64,000 bases of DNA from Pararhodobacter zhoushanensis (GCF_025949695.1 NZ_JAPDFL010000001.1:1987501-2051500), one strand, 5' to 3'. Numbered from the stretch's first letter, positions 36,832-47,294 are shown. Translations and numbers: made by a program. The notes: generated from the letters alone by a model not told the origin.

Positions 36832-38309
36832 TTAGTGCCCCGGCTTGATGTGCTTTTTCAGCCGTGACGGCTGCGAGGATTTGCGGTCCTTGTAGGGGTT
36901 CTGTTCGGCACCGCTGCGCAAAAACAGCCGGATCGGCGTGCCCGGCATGTCGAAGCTCAGCCGCAAGCCGTTGACCAGATAGCGCTTGTAGCTTTCCGGC
37001 AGCGCCTCGGGGTGCGAGACCTTGACCACGAATCCCGGCGGACGGGTCTTGGCTTGGGTCATGTAGCGCAGCTTCACGCGCTTGCCGCCGGGGGCGGGGG
37101 CGGGTGGGCCTCGGTCATCGCGGCCAGCCAGTTGTTCAGGCGCGAGGTGCCCACACGGCGGTTCCAGATCGTATGCGCGCGAATGATCGCCTCGTGCAGC
37201 CGGTCCATGCCACGCCCGGTCTTGGCCGAGACGGTGACCAGCGGCGCACCCTTGAGCTGCGGCAGGTAACGCTCGAACGATTCCAGCAGCAGTTTCAGCT
37301 TGTCCTGCCGGTCTTCCTCGATGTCCCATTTGTTGACCGCGATGACCACGGCGCGGCCCTCGGTCTCGGCCAGATCGGCGATGCGCAGATCCTGGGTTTC
37401 GAATGGAATGGCGGCATCCAGCAGCACCACGACCACCTCGGCGAATTTCACCGCGCGCAACCCGTCGGCCACCGACAGCTTTTCCAGCTTGTCGGTCACG
37501 CGAGCGCGGCGACGCATGCCGGCGGTGTCGAACAGCCGCATCGGCGTGCCGTTCCACGAGAAGGGCAGGGCGATGGAATCGCGGGTGATCCCGGCCTCGG
37601 GCCCGGTCAGCAGGCGCTCTTCGCCGATGATCTGGTTGATCAGCGTCGATTTCCCGGCATTCGGCCGGCCAATGACGGCCACCTGCAGCGGGCGTTTCTC
37701 GGTCGGGGCCCAGTCGGGGATGTCGTCACCGAAGCCTTCGGTGTTGTCGGCCTCTGAATCCTCGTCAATGCTGACGTCGGTCTGCGGCGCTTCGGCCTGC
37801 GAGCGTTCCTCGAAGGTGGCGGCCAGCGGCACCAGCAGGTCATAGAGTTCGTCCATGCCCACGCCATGCTCGGCGGACAGGCGGACAGGTTCGCCAAGGC
37901 CCAGCGAGAAGGCTTCCAGATAGCCGCCTTCGCCTGCGTTGCCTTCGGATTTGTTGGCCGCCAGGATCACATGCCGTGCGCGGCGGCGCAGGATGTCGGC
38001 GAAGATCTCATCCGCCGGGGTCACGCCGATCCGGGCGTCGATCATGAACAGGCAGACATCGACCATTTCGACCGCGCGCTCGGTCAGGCGGCGCATGCGG
38101 CCCTGCAGGCTGTCGTCGGTGACGTTTTCCAGCCCGGCCGTATCGATGACGGTAAAGCGCAGGTTGTTCAGCCGCGCGTCGCCTTCGCGCAGGTCACGGG
38201 TCACGCCCGGCTGGTCGTCGACCAGCGCAAGGCGGCGACCGACCAGACGGTTAAACAAGGTAGATTTGCCCACATTCGGGCGGCCCACGAGGGCGACAGT
38301 GAAGCTCAT
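36832..38309 (-). CDS. der: Ribosome assembly GTPase Der (EngA), interrupted by a frameshift
   Basis: Two tandem GTPase domains: [19 protein letters not shown] and [18 protein letters not shown], then a KH-like domain. It is needed for 50S subunit maturation. The frame breaks in the C/G runs at 37090-37104: one added base joins MTEAHP to [19 protein letters not shown], giving 492 residues, the usual length. Der is essential in the bacteria tested, so a sequence error is the best explanation. The start [14 protein letters not shown] (38307-38309) is preferred over an upstream in-frame ATG. Confidence 0.93.
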
Positions 38310-38369
38310 TGCGGCCCCTGGATGCTCAGAAGCCGCCGACATAGGCGTCGGCGGGAGCTTTGTAAAGCG

Positions 38370-39677
38370 TCAGCGGTAGGCGAGCAGGTTGCCTTCGCGC
38401 GTCAGGATGTACATCACCCCGCCCGCGACGATGGGCGACGAGGCCGCGCCACCGGGGATCGGGATCTCGGCGACGGTGTTGCCCGAGACCGGGTCAAAGC
38501 CGCGCAGCACCCCGTCACCCGAGGCGACCCACAGCTTGCCGCCGGCCAGAACCGGGCCGTTCTGCGGGTAGATCGCCAGACGGCGGCGCACACGGTCCGA
38601 GGTATAGAGCGGCAGATCCTGCGCCCAGATCAGCGAGCCATCGCTGGCATCGAGGCGCATCAGGCGGTTCTGGTCGCTGACCAGAAACACCGAGCCGCCG
38701 ACCGGCCACACCGGGTCATTGGCACCCTCGGGGCTGGTCCACAGCGTTTCGCCCGAGCGCACGTCGATGGCGAACACCCGGCCCGACTGGTTGGCGGCGT
38801 ACAGGCGGTTGCCGTCGATCACCGGATCGCCGGTCAGCGCCGGGATCGAGGCCAGCGCGGCCCCGGTACGGCGGCCTGCGGCGACCGTGGTCCACATCCG
38901 CCCGCCGTTCGAGCGGCGCACGGCGGTCAATTCACCGGCCTGCGTCGGGAAGATGACGGCATCGCCCGCGATGGCCGGGGCCGAGCCGCGCGCGACGGTG
39001 GTCAGGGCAGGCGTGCCCGGCAGGGTCCAGTCGATCCGGCCGGTGGCGGCGTTGAGGCTCCACATGCTGCTGTCGATGGCGGTGACATAGACGTTGTTGC
39101 CATTCACCGCCGGCGAGCCGGTCAGCGGGGCGTCAAAGTCGACGCGCCAGATCTCCGCGCCGGTTGCGGCGTCCAGGGCAGCAAGGAAGGCATAGGCCGA
39201 GGTCACATAGACCCGCCCGCCCGACACGGCCAGCGACCCGCCCGAGGCCGAGGTGCCCCGGTCACGCGGTGCGGTCAGGTCGGTGCTCCACAGCACGGCC
39301 CCGGCGGTCGAGGTGGCTTGCACCCGGGCCGCGGCGTCGAGCGTGTAGACGCGGCCATCGGCGACCACCGGATCGGTGGTCAGGCGTCCGCGGCGGGTGT
39401 CGCCGGTGCCGATGGTCGTGGACCAGATCAGCTGCGGGTTGGCCGACAGCGCCGGGTGCGACGGGCGCGCACCGGGCGTGCCCTGACGCTGGGTCCAGCT
39501 GGCATTGGCGCTTTGCGCCGGCAGCGAGATCGGCTGCGCGCGGTTGGCTTGCACGCCGTCCGAGCCGCCCCACGGGGCGCGCAGGGCGACGCGCTCGCCT
39601 TCCAGCGGGCGTTCACGGTTACAGCCGGCGCTCAACGCCACCAGGCCAATCAGGGTCGCGGTACGGATCAGGCTCAC
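38370..39677 (-). CDS. bamB: BamB-like beta-propeller lipoprotein (PQQ-binding-like repeats)
   Basis: 435 residues. A lipoprotein signal with lipobox LSAGC (Cys 19), then repeated beta-propeller blades with A/G-x-x-x-W-x-x-x motifs (TGAEIWRVDFDAPL, TGRIDWTLPG, SGETLWTSPEG, DGSLIWAQDLP). It fits the outer-membrane assembly factor BamB in being a propeller lipoprotein encoded between a YfgM-like gene and der, the same order as yfgM-yfgL(bamB)-der in E. coli. Likely anchored to the inner face of the outer membrane. Confidence 0.85.
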   Translation of the reverse strand: MSLIRTATLIGLVALSAGCNRERPLEGERVALRAPWGGSDGVQANRAQPISLPAQSANASWTQRQGTPGARPSHPALSANPQLIWSTTIGTGDTRRGRLTTDPVVADGRVYTLDAAARVQATSTAGAVLWSTDLTAPRDRGTSASGGSLAVSGGRVYVTSAYAFLAALDAATGAEIWRVDFDAPLTGSPAVNGNNVYVTAIDSSMWSLNAATGRIDWTLPGTPALTTVARGSAPAIAGDAVIFPTQAGELTAVRRSNGGRMWTTVAAGRRTGAALASIPALTGDPVIDGNRLYAANQSGRVFAIDVRSGETLWTSPEGANDPVWPVGGSVFLVSDQNRLMRLDASDGSLIWAQDLPLYTSDRVRRRLAIYPQNGPVLAGGKLWVASGDGVLRGFDPVSGNTVAEIPIPGGAASSPIVAGGVMYILTREGNLLAYR

Positions 39678-39695
39678 GGGTTATCCCCCAGTAGG

Positions 39696-40355
39696 TCAGC
39701 CGAGGTCGCTGGGCTGGTCACCGCCCAGGACGACGATCAGTTGCGCGACCCGGCGCCGCAGCGCATCGGTCACATCGGGTTCTTGCAGCAGGGCCTGTGC
39801 CTGGGCCAGCGCGCCGTCTTGGTCGCCGGTTTCCATGGTCAGCAGGGCCAGTTGTTCCAGCGCCAGCGGGCGGAAGGTCTGCCCGGGCTGTGCCAGCCCT
39901 TGCAGTGTCGCGCGGCGTTCGTCGACAGGAATGTCGGTGCCGCCGATGATCACCCGCTTGAACGCGGCGATCTGGCGATAGGCCAGCGGCAGGGTGGAAT
40001 CGTTTTCGACGCGGGCCAGCGTTTCCATCGCCCCGGCGCGATCCTCGGCCTCGATATCGGCCGCGCCCAGCAGCAGGTTCAGGATGCCCGCGCGGTCGCC
40101 GGTGGCGTCGATGGCGGTCAGTTCGGTCCGCTGGGTGGCCGGATCGGTGGTGTCGAGCGCGGAAATCACCGCATCGCCAAAGCTGCGCGCGGCGGCTTCG
40201 TCCTGCGCCTTGCGCCATTCGTTGAACGCGGCACCGCCGACGATCATCAGGACCAGCGCAATCGCGATCCAGCCGTATCTGCGCATCGCCCCATACAGGC
40301 GGTCGCGCTTGAGTTCCTCGTTCACCTCGTCGATGAAGCTGTCGGGGTTGCTCAC
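39696..40355 (-). CDS. YfgM-like membrane-anchored TPR protein
   Basis: 219 residues. A cytoplasmic start (SFIDEVNEELKRDRLYGAMRRYG), one membrane helix (WIAIALVLMIVGGAAF, about 29-44), then a helical periplasmic TPR-like domain. YfgM in E. coli associates with the SecYEG/PpiD chaperone site. Gene order YfgM-BamB-Der supports the identification. The stop-to-start gap to bamB is 18 bases. Confidence 0.82.
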   Translation of the reverse strand: MSNPDSFIDEVNEELKRDRLYGAMRRYGWIAIALVLMIVGGAAFNEWRKAQDEAAARSFGDAVISALDTTDPATQRTELTAIDATGDRAGILNLLLGAADIEAEDRAGAMETLARVENDSTLPLAYRQIAAFKRVIIGGTDIPVDERRATLQGLAQPGQTFRPLALEQLALLTMETGDQDGALAQAQALLQEPDVTDALRRRVAQLIVVLGGDQPSDLG

Positions 40356-40750
40356 GTCTGGCCTCCGGTTTTCTGAACGGCTGCGCCTTATGGCACACGT
40401 CGCCTCTCATAGCCCGAGACGCCAGCCCTTGCCAAGGGCGCTGCCTGCGCAGGCGCGGGGGTTCGCCGCTTTTCCTGTCAACGCATCGTTTGGCGGCCTG
40501 CCGCCTGTGCAGGTGCAGAATCTTCGGTGCACCTGCCGCATGACGCTGCGGCATGAGGCCCGCAGCGTTTGCAAAATAAGGGGTTTGGGGGTAATCCACA
40601 GGCAACCTGTTGCGTATAGACAACGTGTCAGGCTGCTTGTGGCAGGCCCATCTCTGGGCCGAGCCGTTCAAGCTGCGCGATGATCGGATTGAAAAGGCCC
40701 GAAGAATTGCTGCGCCGCGCAGCGGTTCCCGGCCCCAAGAGGTTACTTTG
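40356..40750 (+). promoter_or_regulatory. Divergent regulatory region of the RND operon, with inverted repeat
   Basis: 395 bases without a gene. A perfect 9-bp inverted repeat GCAGGTGCA-N10-TGCACCTGC (40509-40536), followed by a smaller one CCGCA-N6-TGCGG (40537-40552), could be a regulator site or a structured leader. No regulator gene adjoins the pump, so control would be by a distant factor. Confidence 0.35.
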
Positions 40751-41893
40751 ATGCGTGTCGTTCCGCTGATTACTGCCGCGTTGGTGCTGGCGTTCCTGTA
40801 CCTGCTGGTCATGCAGCGTGACGCGCTGATGGCCTTTGTCGGCGTGGAAGCCAGCCCGGTCGAAACGGCACCGATGGGGGCTGCCGCAGCGGCACCGGTC
40901 GAGGATGCGCTGTTCACGGTCGTCGTGGAGCGGATCACCGAGCGCGATCTGGAAAGCGCCATCGTGCTGCGCGGCCGCACGGCGGCTTCGCGCAGTGTCG
41001 AGGTGCGCGCGCAGACCGGCGGTCTGGTGACCTCGCAGCCGCGCCCGCGCGGCGCGCTGGTCAGCGCCGGTGAGGTTCTGTGCCAGCTCGATCCCGGCAC
41101 CCGCGCCGCGCAGATGAGCGAGGCACAGGCACGGCTGAGCGAAGCCCGTGCGCGCCTGTCCGAAGCGCAGATCAACCAGACCACCGCCACGCGTCTGGCC
41201 GAAGAAGGGTTTCGCGCGCAAAACACCACCGCCACCGCAGACGCTGCCGTTCAGGCGGCGCTGGCCGGGGTCGAAGCGGCGAACGCCGGGGTCGAAGCTG
41301 CCAGCACCGAGCTGGACCGCCTGACCATCGCTGCGCCGTTCGACGGGTTGCTGGAGGTGAACTCGGCCGAGATCGGCAGCCTGATGCAATCAGGCGGCCT
41401 GTGCGCAACGGTGATCCAGCTCGATCCGATGCTGATCGTCGGCTATGCCGCTGAGGCGCAGATCGACCGGCTGGCCGATGGCGCGCTGGCCGGGGCGCGG
41501 TTGTCGAACGGGCGCGAAGTGCAGGGGCGGGTGACCTTCCTTGCCCGCGCCTCGGACCCGGCGACGCGGACCTTCCGCGTCGAGGTGACGGTGCCCAACC
41601 CCGATCTTGAGATCCGCGATGGCATGAGCGCCGATATTCTGGTCGCCGCCACCGCAACGCGCGGGCATCTGGTGCCCGGCTCGGCGCTGACGATCAGCGA
41701 TGACGGCACGCTGGGCCTGCGGCTGGTCGATGAGACCAACCATACCTTCTTTCAACCCGTCACCGTGCTGCGCGATGCGCCGCAGGGCTTCTGGGTCAGC
41801 GGGCTGCCCGCCGAGGCCGATGTGGTCGTGGTCGGGCAGGAATACGTAACCGACGGCATCGAGGTGCGGGTATCGCGCCGCGGCGAGGACTGA
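40751..41893 (+). CDS. RND efflux periplasmic adaptor (membrane fusion protein)
   Basis: 380 residues. An N-terminal membrane anchor (VPLITAALVLAFLYLLVM), a lipoyl half-motif, a coiled-coil hairpin (about 115-170, repeated SEAQARLSEARARLSEAQ), a beta-barrel and a membrane-proximal domain. It bridges the RND pump to an outer-membrane channel, which is not encoded here. Five bases separate it from the permease gene. Substrate unknown. Confidence 0.9.
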   Translation: MRVVPLITAALVLAFLYLLVMQRDALMAFVGVEASPVETAPMGAAAAAPVEDALFTVVVERITERDLESAIVLRGRTAASRSVEVRAQTGGLVTSQPRPRGALVSAGEVLCQLDPGTRAAQMSEAQARLSEARARLSEAQINQTTATRLAEEGFRAQNTTATADAAVQAALAGVEAANAGVEAASTELDRLTIAAPFDGLLEVNSAEIGSLMQSGGLCATVIQLDPMLIVGYAAEAQIDRLADGALAGARLSNGREVQGRVTFLARASDPATRTFRVEVTVPNPDLEIRDGMSADILVAATATRGHLVPGSALTISDDGTLGLRLVDETNHTFFQPVTVLRDAPQGFWVSGLPAEADVVVVGQEYVTDGIEVRVSRRGED

Positions 41894-41897
41894 GCGC

Positions 41898-44800
41898 ATG
41901 CATGGCATGATCGACTGGGCGGCAGCCCGCGCGCGGATGGTACTGGCCTTCGTGTTCCTGACGCTGGGCGCCGGGGTCATGGCCTATGTCGGACTGCCCA
42001 AAGAGGGCGAGCCGGATATCGAGGTGCCCGCGCTGTTCATCTCGGTGCCGTTTCAGGGCATCTCGGCGGCGGATTCCGAGACGCTGCTGGTCCGCCCGAT
42101 GGAGCAGGAGCTGTCCGGCCTGACCGGCCTCACCGACATGACCGCCACCGCGCGGCAAGGATACGCCAGCGTCGTGCTGGAATTCGAATTCGACTGGGAC
42201 AAGACCGCCACCATCGCCGACGTGCGCGACCGCATGAGCCGGGCTGCGACGAATTTCCCCGACGGTGCGGACAGTTACTCGATCAACGAGTTCAACTTCA
42301 GCCAGTTTCCCATCGTGATCATCGCGGTATCGGGTGACGTGCCCGAACGCACGCTGATGCGCGCTGCCCGCAATCTCGAGCGCGCGATCGAGGGCGTCGA
42401 TGCGGTGTTGTCCGCCGATGTGTCGGGCACCCGCGACGAGATGGTCGAGGTGATCATCGACCCTTTGCGGCTTGAGGCTTATAACGTCAGCGCGGTCGAG
42501 CTGATCAACGCCGTGACGATGAACAACCAGCTGGTCGCGGCGGGGGATATCGAGACCGACTCGGGCCGCTTCTCGCTGTCGTTGCCCGGCAGTTTTGAGG
42601 ACCCGCAGGACATCTACGATCTGCCGATCAAGCATGTCGGCGACCGGGTGGTGACGCTGGGCGATCTGGCCACGATCAACATGACCTTTCAGGACCGTCA
42701 GGGCACCGCCCGGTTCGAGGGGCAGCCGACGCTGGCGCTGCAGGTGGTCAAGCGCAAGGGCTTCAACCTGATCGGCACGGTCGAAGAGGTGCGCGCCGCC
42801 GTCGATGCCGAGGTCGCCAGCTGGCCGCCAGAGCTGCGCGAGTCGATCACTGTCACCCCGGCGCTGGACCGCAGCTATCAGGTTGCCTCGATGATCAGCC
42901 AGCTGGAAGGCTCGGTGCTGACCGCCATCGCGCTGGTGATGATCGTGGTGCTGGCCAGCCTTGGCACGCGCACGGCGCTGCTGGTCGGTTTCTCGATCCC
43001 GTCATCGTTCCTTTTGTCGTTCATCCTGCTGGGCGTGATGGGGGTGACGATTTCCAACATCGTCATGTTCGGCCTGATTCTGGCCGTGGGGATGCTGGTC
43101 GACGGGGCCATCGTGGTCGCCGAATACGCCGACAGCGAGATCGCCAGCGGCAAGGGGCCGATGCAGGCCTATACCACGGCGGCCAAGCGGATGTTCTGGC
43201 CGGTGATCTCGTCCACCGCGACGACGCTCTGCGCCTTCCTGCCGATGCTGTTCTGGCCCGGTGTGGCCGGTGAGTTCATGGGCATGCTGCCGATCACGCT
43301 GATCTTCGTGCTGACGTCCTCGCTGATCGTCGCGCTGATCTTCCTGCCCATTCTGGGCGGCGTGACCGGCCGGATTGCCCGCAGCTTTGACGGCATCGCC
43401 CAGCACCTGCGCCGCCTGCCGTGGCTGCTGCGCCTGCCGTTTCTGGCCGTGGCGCTGGTGGTGATGGTTGGCGGGCTGGCCACGATGCTCAACCCCGGCC
43501 TGCTTATCCCAGACGCCGGGGCCGTCGCGCAGATGGGCGTGCTGGCCGTGCTGCCCGGTGCGCTGGCGACGATGCTGGGGGCGGCGGGGATGTCGATCAG
43601 CCTGAACGCGGTCAAGCCGCGCCCGCGCGCCCGCGCGGTGCAATCGGGCTATCGCCGCACGCCGTTCGGCTGGCTGACCAAGGCGGTTGTCGGCAACCCG
43701 GTGATGCCCTTCGTGGTCACGGCGGGCATCGTCTTTGGCGTCTGGCAGGTGTTCACGTATTACGGCGAGAACAACTACGGCGTTGATTTCTTTGTCTCGA
43801 CAGAGCCCGAGCAGGGCATCGTCTATGTCCGCGCACGCGGCAACCTGTCGCTGGCGGAAAAGGACGCGCTGCTGCAACAGGTCGAGCAGATCGTGCTGGC
43901 CGAACCCGGCATCGCCTCGAGCTTTGCCTTTGGCGGTTCGGGCGGGCTGGAGCAGAACACCGGCGGCGGTCAGGCACCGCGTGATATGGTCGGGCAGATC
44001 CAGTTCGAGCTGCTCAACTGGGATGAACGCGATGGCCGGCCCGAGCTTTTGGGGCAGGTGGTGCTGGACCGGATGGAGGCGCAGTTTCGCCAGATCCCCG
44101 GCATCATCACCGAATACATGATCATGTCGGGCGGGCCGGCCTCGGCCAAGCCGATCCACCTGCGCCTGACGGGGCAGGATTTCGAGGTGCTGGGGCAGGC
44201 GGTGGAAACGGTCGAAGCCCGGATGCGCGAGATCGGCGGCATCATCGGGATCGAGGACAGCCGCCCGCTGCCGGGGATCGACTGGGAAATCCGCGTCGAT
44301 ACCGCCACGGCGGGCCGCTTTGGTGCCGATGTCGCCACGGTGGGCGGCATGGTGCAGCTGGTCACCCGCGGGCTGATGCTGGACACGATGCGCGTCGACA
44401 CCTCGGATGAGGAAATCGAGATCCGCGTGCGCCTGCCCGAAGAGGACCGGCTGCTCTCCACGCTCGATACGCTGCGCGTCCAGACGCCGCAGGGGCTGGT
44501 GCCACTGTCGAATTTCGTCACGCGCGAGGCCGTCGCGCAGCGCGGCACCATCGACCGCTACGGCGAGCAACGCTATTTCGACGTCAAGGCCGACGCCGCG
44601 CCCGAGATGGTCAGCGTGGTGAATGCCGATGGCTCCATCGCCCGTCTGGCGCCGCTGGCCACGCTCGACGCCCGTGTGCATGCCGAAGGCTCGGAGGCGG
44701 CGCAGGCGGCCCAGAGCGCGCGTCAGGCGGTCATCGAGGCGGGCCAGCATATCGTGCCCGTCACCCCGACCGAGCGCATCGCGGCGCTGACCAGCTGGCT

Positions 44801-45617
44801 GGAACAGGAAACCCCGCTGCCCGGCGGTATCGGCTGGCAATGGACCGGCGAACAGCAGGATCAGGAAGAGACCGGCGCGTTCCTCGGGGTCGCCTTCGGC
44901 GCGGCCATGGGGCTGATGTTCATCATCCTGCTGGCCCAGTTCAACAGCTTTTACAACGCGGTGCTGGTGCTGCTGGCGGTGGTGCTGTCCACGGCGGGCG
45001 TGTTGATCGGCATGCTGGTGATGAAACAACCCTTCTCGATGATCATGACGGGAACGGGGGTGGTGGCGCTGGCCGGGATCGTGGTGAACAACAACATTGT
45101 GCTGATCGACACCTATCAGGACTTCCTGCGCTACATGCCCAGGATCGAGGCGATCATCCGCACGGCGGAACAACGCCTGCGCCCGGTTCTGTTGACCACG
45201 ATCACCACCATGGCAGGGCTGGCCCCGATGATGTACGGGCTGTCCATCGACTTTGTGAACGGCGGCTATACGCTGAACAGCCCGACCTCGATGTGGTGGA
45301 AGCCGCTGGCGACGGCGGTGGTGTTCGGGCTTGGCATCTCGACGGTGCTGACGCTGGTGCTGACCCCGGCCCTGCTGGCGGCGCGCATCTGGATCGAGGG
45401 CTTTGCCAAGGCGCTGCTGCCCTTCCTGCGCGCTTTCGCGCCGGGCCGCGCCCGCGCCGACCGCGCGCTCAAGCGCCGCAGCGGCAAGGTGCGCCATGCC
45501 GAGATCATCTGGGATCCGGCACCCGCCGTCGCGGGGCCGGCGGTCCCGTCTGTCGTGACGCCTGAGGCGCCTGCTGCCCGTCCTCTCAAACGCGGCCCCC
45601 GCCACGCGGCGGAGTGA
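41898..45617 (+). CDS. RND efflux permease (HAE type)
   Basis: 1239 residues, longer than the usual ~1040, with an extended central membrane region (about 490-580) and a C-terminal cytoplasmic tail. Twelve or more membrane helices and two large periplasmic loops. The helix-4 motif reads GMLVDGAIVV, where AcrB has LVDDAIVV, and the helix-10 motif reads VVNNNIVLID, where AcrB has Lys940, so two proton-relay positions differ. GAGG lies upstream of ATG. Exports unknown compounds using the proton gradient. Confidence 0.9.
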   Translation: MHGMIDWAAARARMVLAFVFLTLGAGVMAYVGLPKEGEPDIEVPALFISVPFQGISAADSETLLVRPMEQELSGLTGLTDMTATARQGYASVVLEFEFDWDKTATIADVRDRMSRAATNFPDGADSYSINEFNFSQFPIVIIAVSGDVPERTLMRAARNLERAIEGVDAVLSADVSGTRDEMVEVIIDPLRLEAYNVSAVELINAVTMNNQLVAAGDIETDSGRFSLSLPGSFEDPQDIYDLPIKHVGDRVVTLGDLATINMTFQDRQGTARFEGQPTLALQVVKRKGFNLIGTVEEVRAAVDAEVASWPPELRESITVTPALDRSYQVASMISQLEGSVLTAIALVMIVVLASLGTRTALLVGFSIPSSFLLSFILLGVMGVTISNIVMFGLILAVGMLVDGAIVVAEYADSEIASGKGPMQAYTTAAKRMFWPVISSTATTLCAFLPMLFWPGVAGEFMGMLPITLIFVLTSSLIVALIFLPILGGVTGRIARSFDGIAQHLRRLPWLLRLPFLAVALVVMVGGLATMLNPGLLIPDAGAVAQMGVLAVLPGALATMLGAAGMSISLNAVKPRPRARAVQSGYRRTPFGWLTKAVVGNPVMPFVVTAGIVFGVWQVFTYYGENNYGVDFFVSTEPEQGIVYVRARGNLSLAEKDALLQQVEQIVLAEPGIASSFAFGGSGGLEQNTGGGQAPRDMVGQIQFELLNWDERDGRPELLGQVVLDRMEAQFRQIPGIITEYMIMSGGPASAKPIHLRLTGQDFEVLGQAVETVEARMREIGGIIGIEDSRPLPGIDWEIRVDTATAGRFGADVATVGGMVQLVTRGLMLDTMRVDTSDEEIEIRVRLPEEDRLLSTLDTLRVQTPQGLVPLSNFVTREAVAQRGTIDRYGEQRYFDVKADAAPEMVSVVNADGSIARLAPLATLDARVHAEGSEAAQAAQSARQAVIEAGQHIVPVTPTERIAALTSWLEQETPLPGGIGWQWTGEQQDQEETGAFLGVAFGAAMGLMFIILLAQFNSFYNAVLVLLAVVLSTAGVLIGMLVMKQPFSMIMTGTGVVALAGIVVNNNIVLIDTYQDFLRYMPRIEAIIRTAEQRLRPVLLTTITTMAGLAPMMYGLSIDFVNGGYTLNSPTSMWWKPLATAVVFGLGISTVLTLVLTPALLAARIWIEGFAKALLPFLRAFAPGRARADRALKRRSGKVRHAEIIWDPAPAVAGPAVPSVVTPEAPAARPLKRGPRHAAE

Positions 45618-45898
45618 CCGGCACCACGGGGCTCCCGCCTCGGCTTGCGGATCAAAGATCCGCGCGCCTCGTTGGGCCGGGTGCGCCACGCTGACGCGCG
45701 GCGCGCGCCGCCTGGCCCTGACGGGGGTGATGAACCGACCCGGTGCTGCGTATTTAAGGCAAGATGAGGGGCAAGTGCCCCCCGCGCGCGTCTTGGCCCG
45801 CCAACGATCCTCAGGGGATGACGCCGGCTTTTGCTGAGGAGGGGGCAGGATGCCTCCTGACGCCGCGCGGCGCTACTGCCGCGCTTTGCCGGGTAACC
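45618..45898. other. Gap between RND permease and tig, hairpins only
   Basis: No convincing gene. A perfect hairpin GCGGATC-AAA-GATCCGC lies at 45645-45661, and GGGGCA-AG-TGCCCC near 45768. Either could end the RND transcript, though neither is followed by a T-run. Confidence 0.4.
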
Positions 45899-45930
45899 AA
45901 AAGCCCCCGCGCCGGTTGAGGCGCGGGGGC
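45899..45930 (-). terminator. Rho-independent terminator of tig
   Basis: Minus strand stem GCCCCCGCGCC-TCAACC-GGCGCGGGGGC (11 bp, perfect) followed by TTTT, 33 bases after the tig stop codon. Confidence 0.85.
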
Positions 45931-45962
45931 GATTGCAGGGTCGCGATGCCGTCAGACGGTGA

Positions 45963-47294
45963 TCAGGCTTCGTTTTCCAGCGCGTCCAGAGCGGCTTTCA
46001 GCTCGTCCTTGGTGACCTCTTTTTCGGTCACGGCGGCTTTGCCGAGGATCAGGTCGACGACCTTGTCCTCGAAGATCGGCGCGCGCAGCTGCTGTTGCAT
46101 CTGCTGGTTCTTTTGCACGAATTCGAAGAATTCGCGCTCTTGACCCGGGTACTGACGCGCCTGGCCCATGATCGCCTGGGTCATCTCGGCATCGGTCACC
46201 TGAACCTCGGCCTTGCGGCCCACTTCGGCCAGCAGCAGCCCCAGTTTCACCCGGCGCACGGCGAGCGATTTGTGCTCGTCGGTCGGTTCGACCGTGTCGT
46301 GGTTGTGGTGATCGACCTCGGGGTTTTCGTCATGCCACAGCTGGTGGGCGATCTGCGAGGCTTCGGCATCGACCAGCGACTGCGGCAGATCGAAGCTGAC
46401 CGCCGTGTCCAGCTGGTCGAGCAGCGCGCGCTTCACGATGGCGCGCGACGCCTGGGCGTATTCGCCTTCCAGACCGTCCCGGATCTGGCCCTTCAGCGCG
46501 TCCAGCGATTCGGCGCCAAAGCGGCTGGCCAGCTCGTCATTCAGTTCGGCCTCGGCCGGGGCTTTGACGGCCTTGATCACGCATTCAAAGACGGCTTCCT
46601 TGCCGGCCAGATGGGCGGCCTGGTATTCAGCCGGGAAGCTGACGGTGACGTCCTTGGTTTCGCCGGCCTTCACGCCGACCAGCTGCTCTTCGAAGCCGGG
46701 GATGAACTGGCCCGAGCCGAGCGCCAGCGGGTAGTCTTGCGCGGTGCCACCGTCAAAGGCTTCGCCGTCGATGCGACCGGTGAAGTCGAACACGACCTGA
46801 TCGCCGTTCTCGGCAGCGCCGTCCTTGTCTTCGAAGTTCTGCGCCTGCTTGGCCAGATTGGCCAGCGCTTCGTCCACGGCAGCGTCATCGGCTTTCACCA
46901 CCAGACGCTCCAGCGTCACGCCGGTGAAATCGGGATCGGCGATTTCGGGCAGGGCCTCGTAGGACAGATCGACGATGACGTCATCGCCTTCTTTCCAGGT
47001 CTCGCCGTCTTTCATCTCGACTTTGGGCTGCATCGCCGGGCGTGCGCCGGTTTCTTCGAAATGCTGCTGCATCGCGCCGTCGACGGCTTCCTGCATTGCT
47101 TCGCCGATCAGGCGCTGGCCGAACTGCTTTTTCAGCATGGCCATCGGCACCTTGCCCTTGCGGAAGCCCTTGATCTCGACCTCGGGCTGGGCCTCGCGCA
47201 GCTTTTCGTCCACCTTCGCCGTCAATTCTGCGGCGGTAACGGTGATCGTGTAGCCACGCTTCAGGCCGTCATTCAGGGTCTCGGTGACTTGCAT
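45963..47294 (-). CDS. tig: Trigger factor, ribosome-associated prolyl isomerase/chaperone
   Basis: 443 residues from ATG 47292-47294 ([19 protein letters not shown]). The ribosome-binding signature [12 protein letters not shown] (about 44-55), a PPIase FKBP domain (about 150-240, [20 protein letters not shown]) and the C-terminal arm domain are present. It binds nascent chains at the tunnel exit. An upstream in-frame ATG would add 29 residues lacking homology. The leader contains hairpin AGGCCGCC-CGGAC-GGCGGCCT (47322-47342). Confidence 0.96.
   Translation of the reverse strand: MQVTETLNDGLKRGYTITVTAAELTAKVDEKLREAQPEVEIKGFRKGKVPMAMLKKQFGQRLIGEAMQEAVDGAMQQHFEETGARPAMQPKVEMKDGETWKEGDDVIVDLSYEALPEIADPDFTGVTLERLVVKADDAAVDEALANLAKQAQNFEDKDGAAENGDQVVFDFTGRIDGEAFDGGTAQDYPLALGSGQFIPGFEEQLVGVKAGETKDVTVSFPAEYQAAHLAGKEAVFECVIKAVKAPAEAELNDELASRFGAESLDALKGQIRDGLEGEYAQASRAIVKRALLDQLDTAVSFDLPQSLVDAEASQIAHQLWHDENPEVDHHNHDTVEPTDEHKSLAVRRVKLGLLLAEVGRKAEVQVTDAEMTQAIMGQARQYPGQEREFFEFVQKNQQMQQQLRAPIFEDKVVDLILGKAAVTEKEVTKDELKAALDALENEA

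Noticed and set aside
37866..40376. Long plus-strand open frame opposite der, bamB and the YfgM-like gene
   Set aside because: The minus strand carries three conserved genes in the usual E. coli-like order; the plus frame is compositional.
43002..45689. Long open frame antisense to the RND permease
   Set aside because: Extremely Arg/Gln/His-rich translation, no domain, and fully overlapped by the RND gene.
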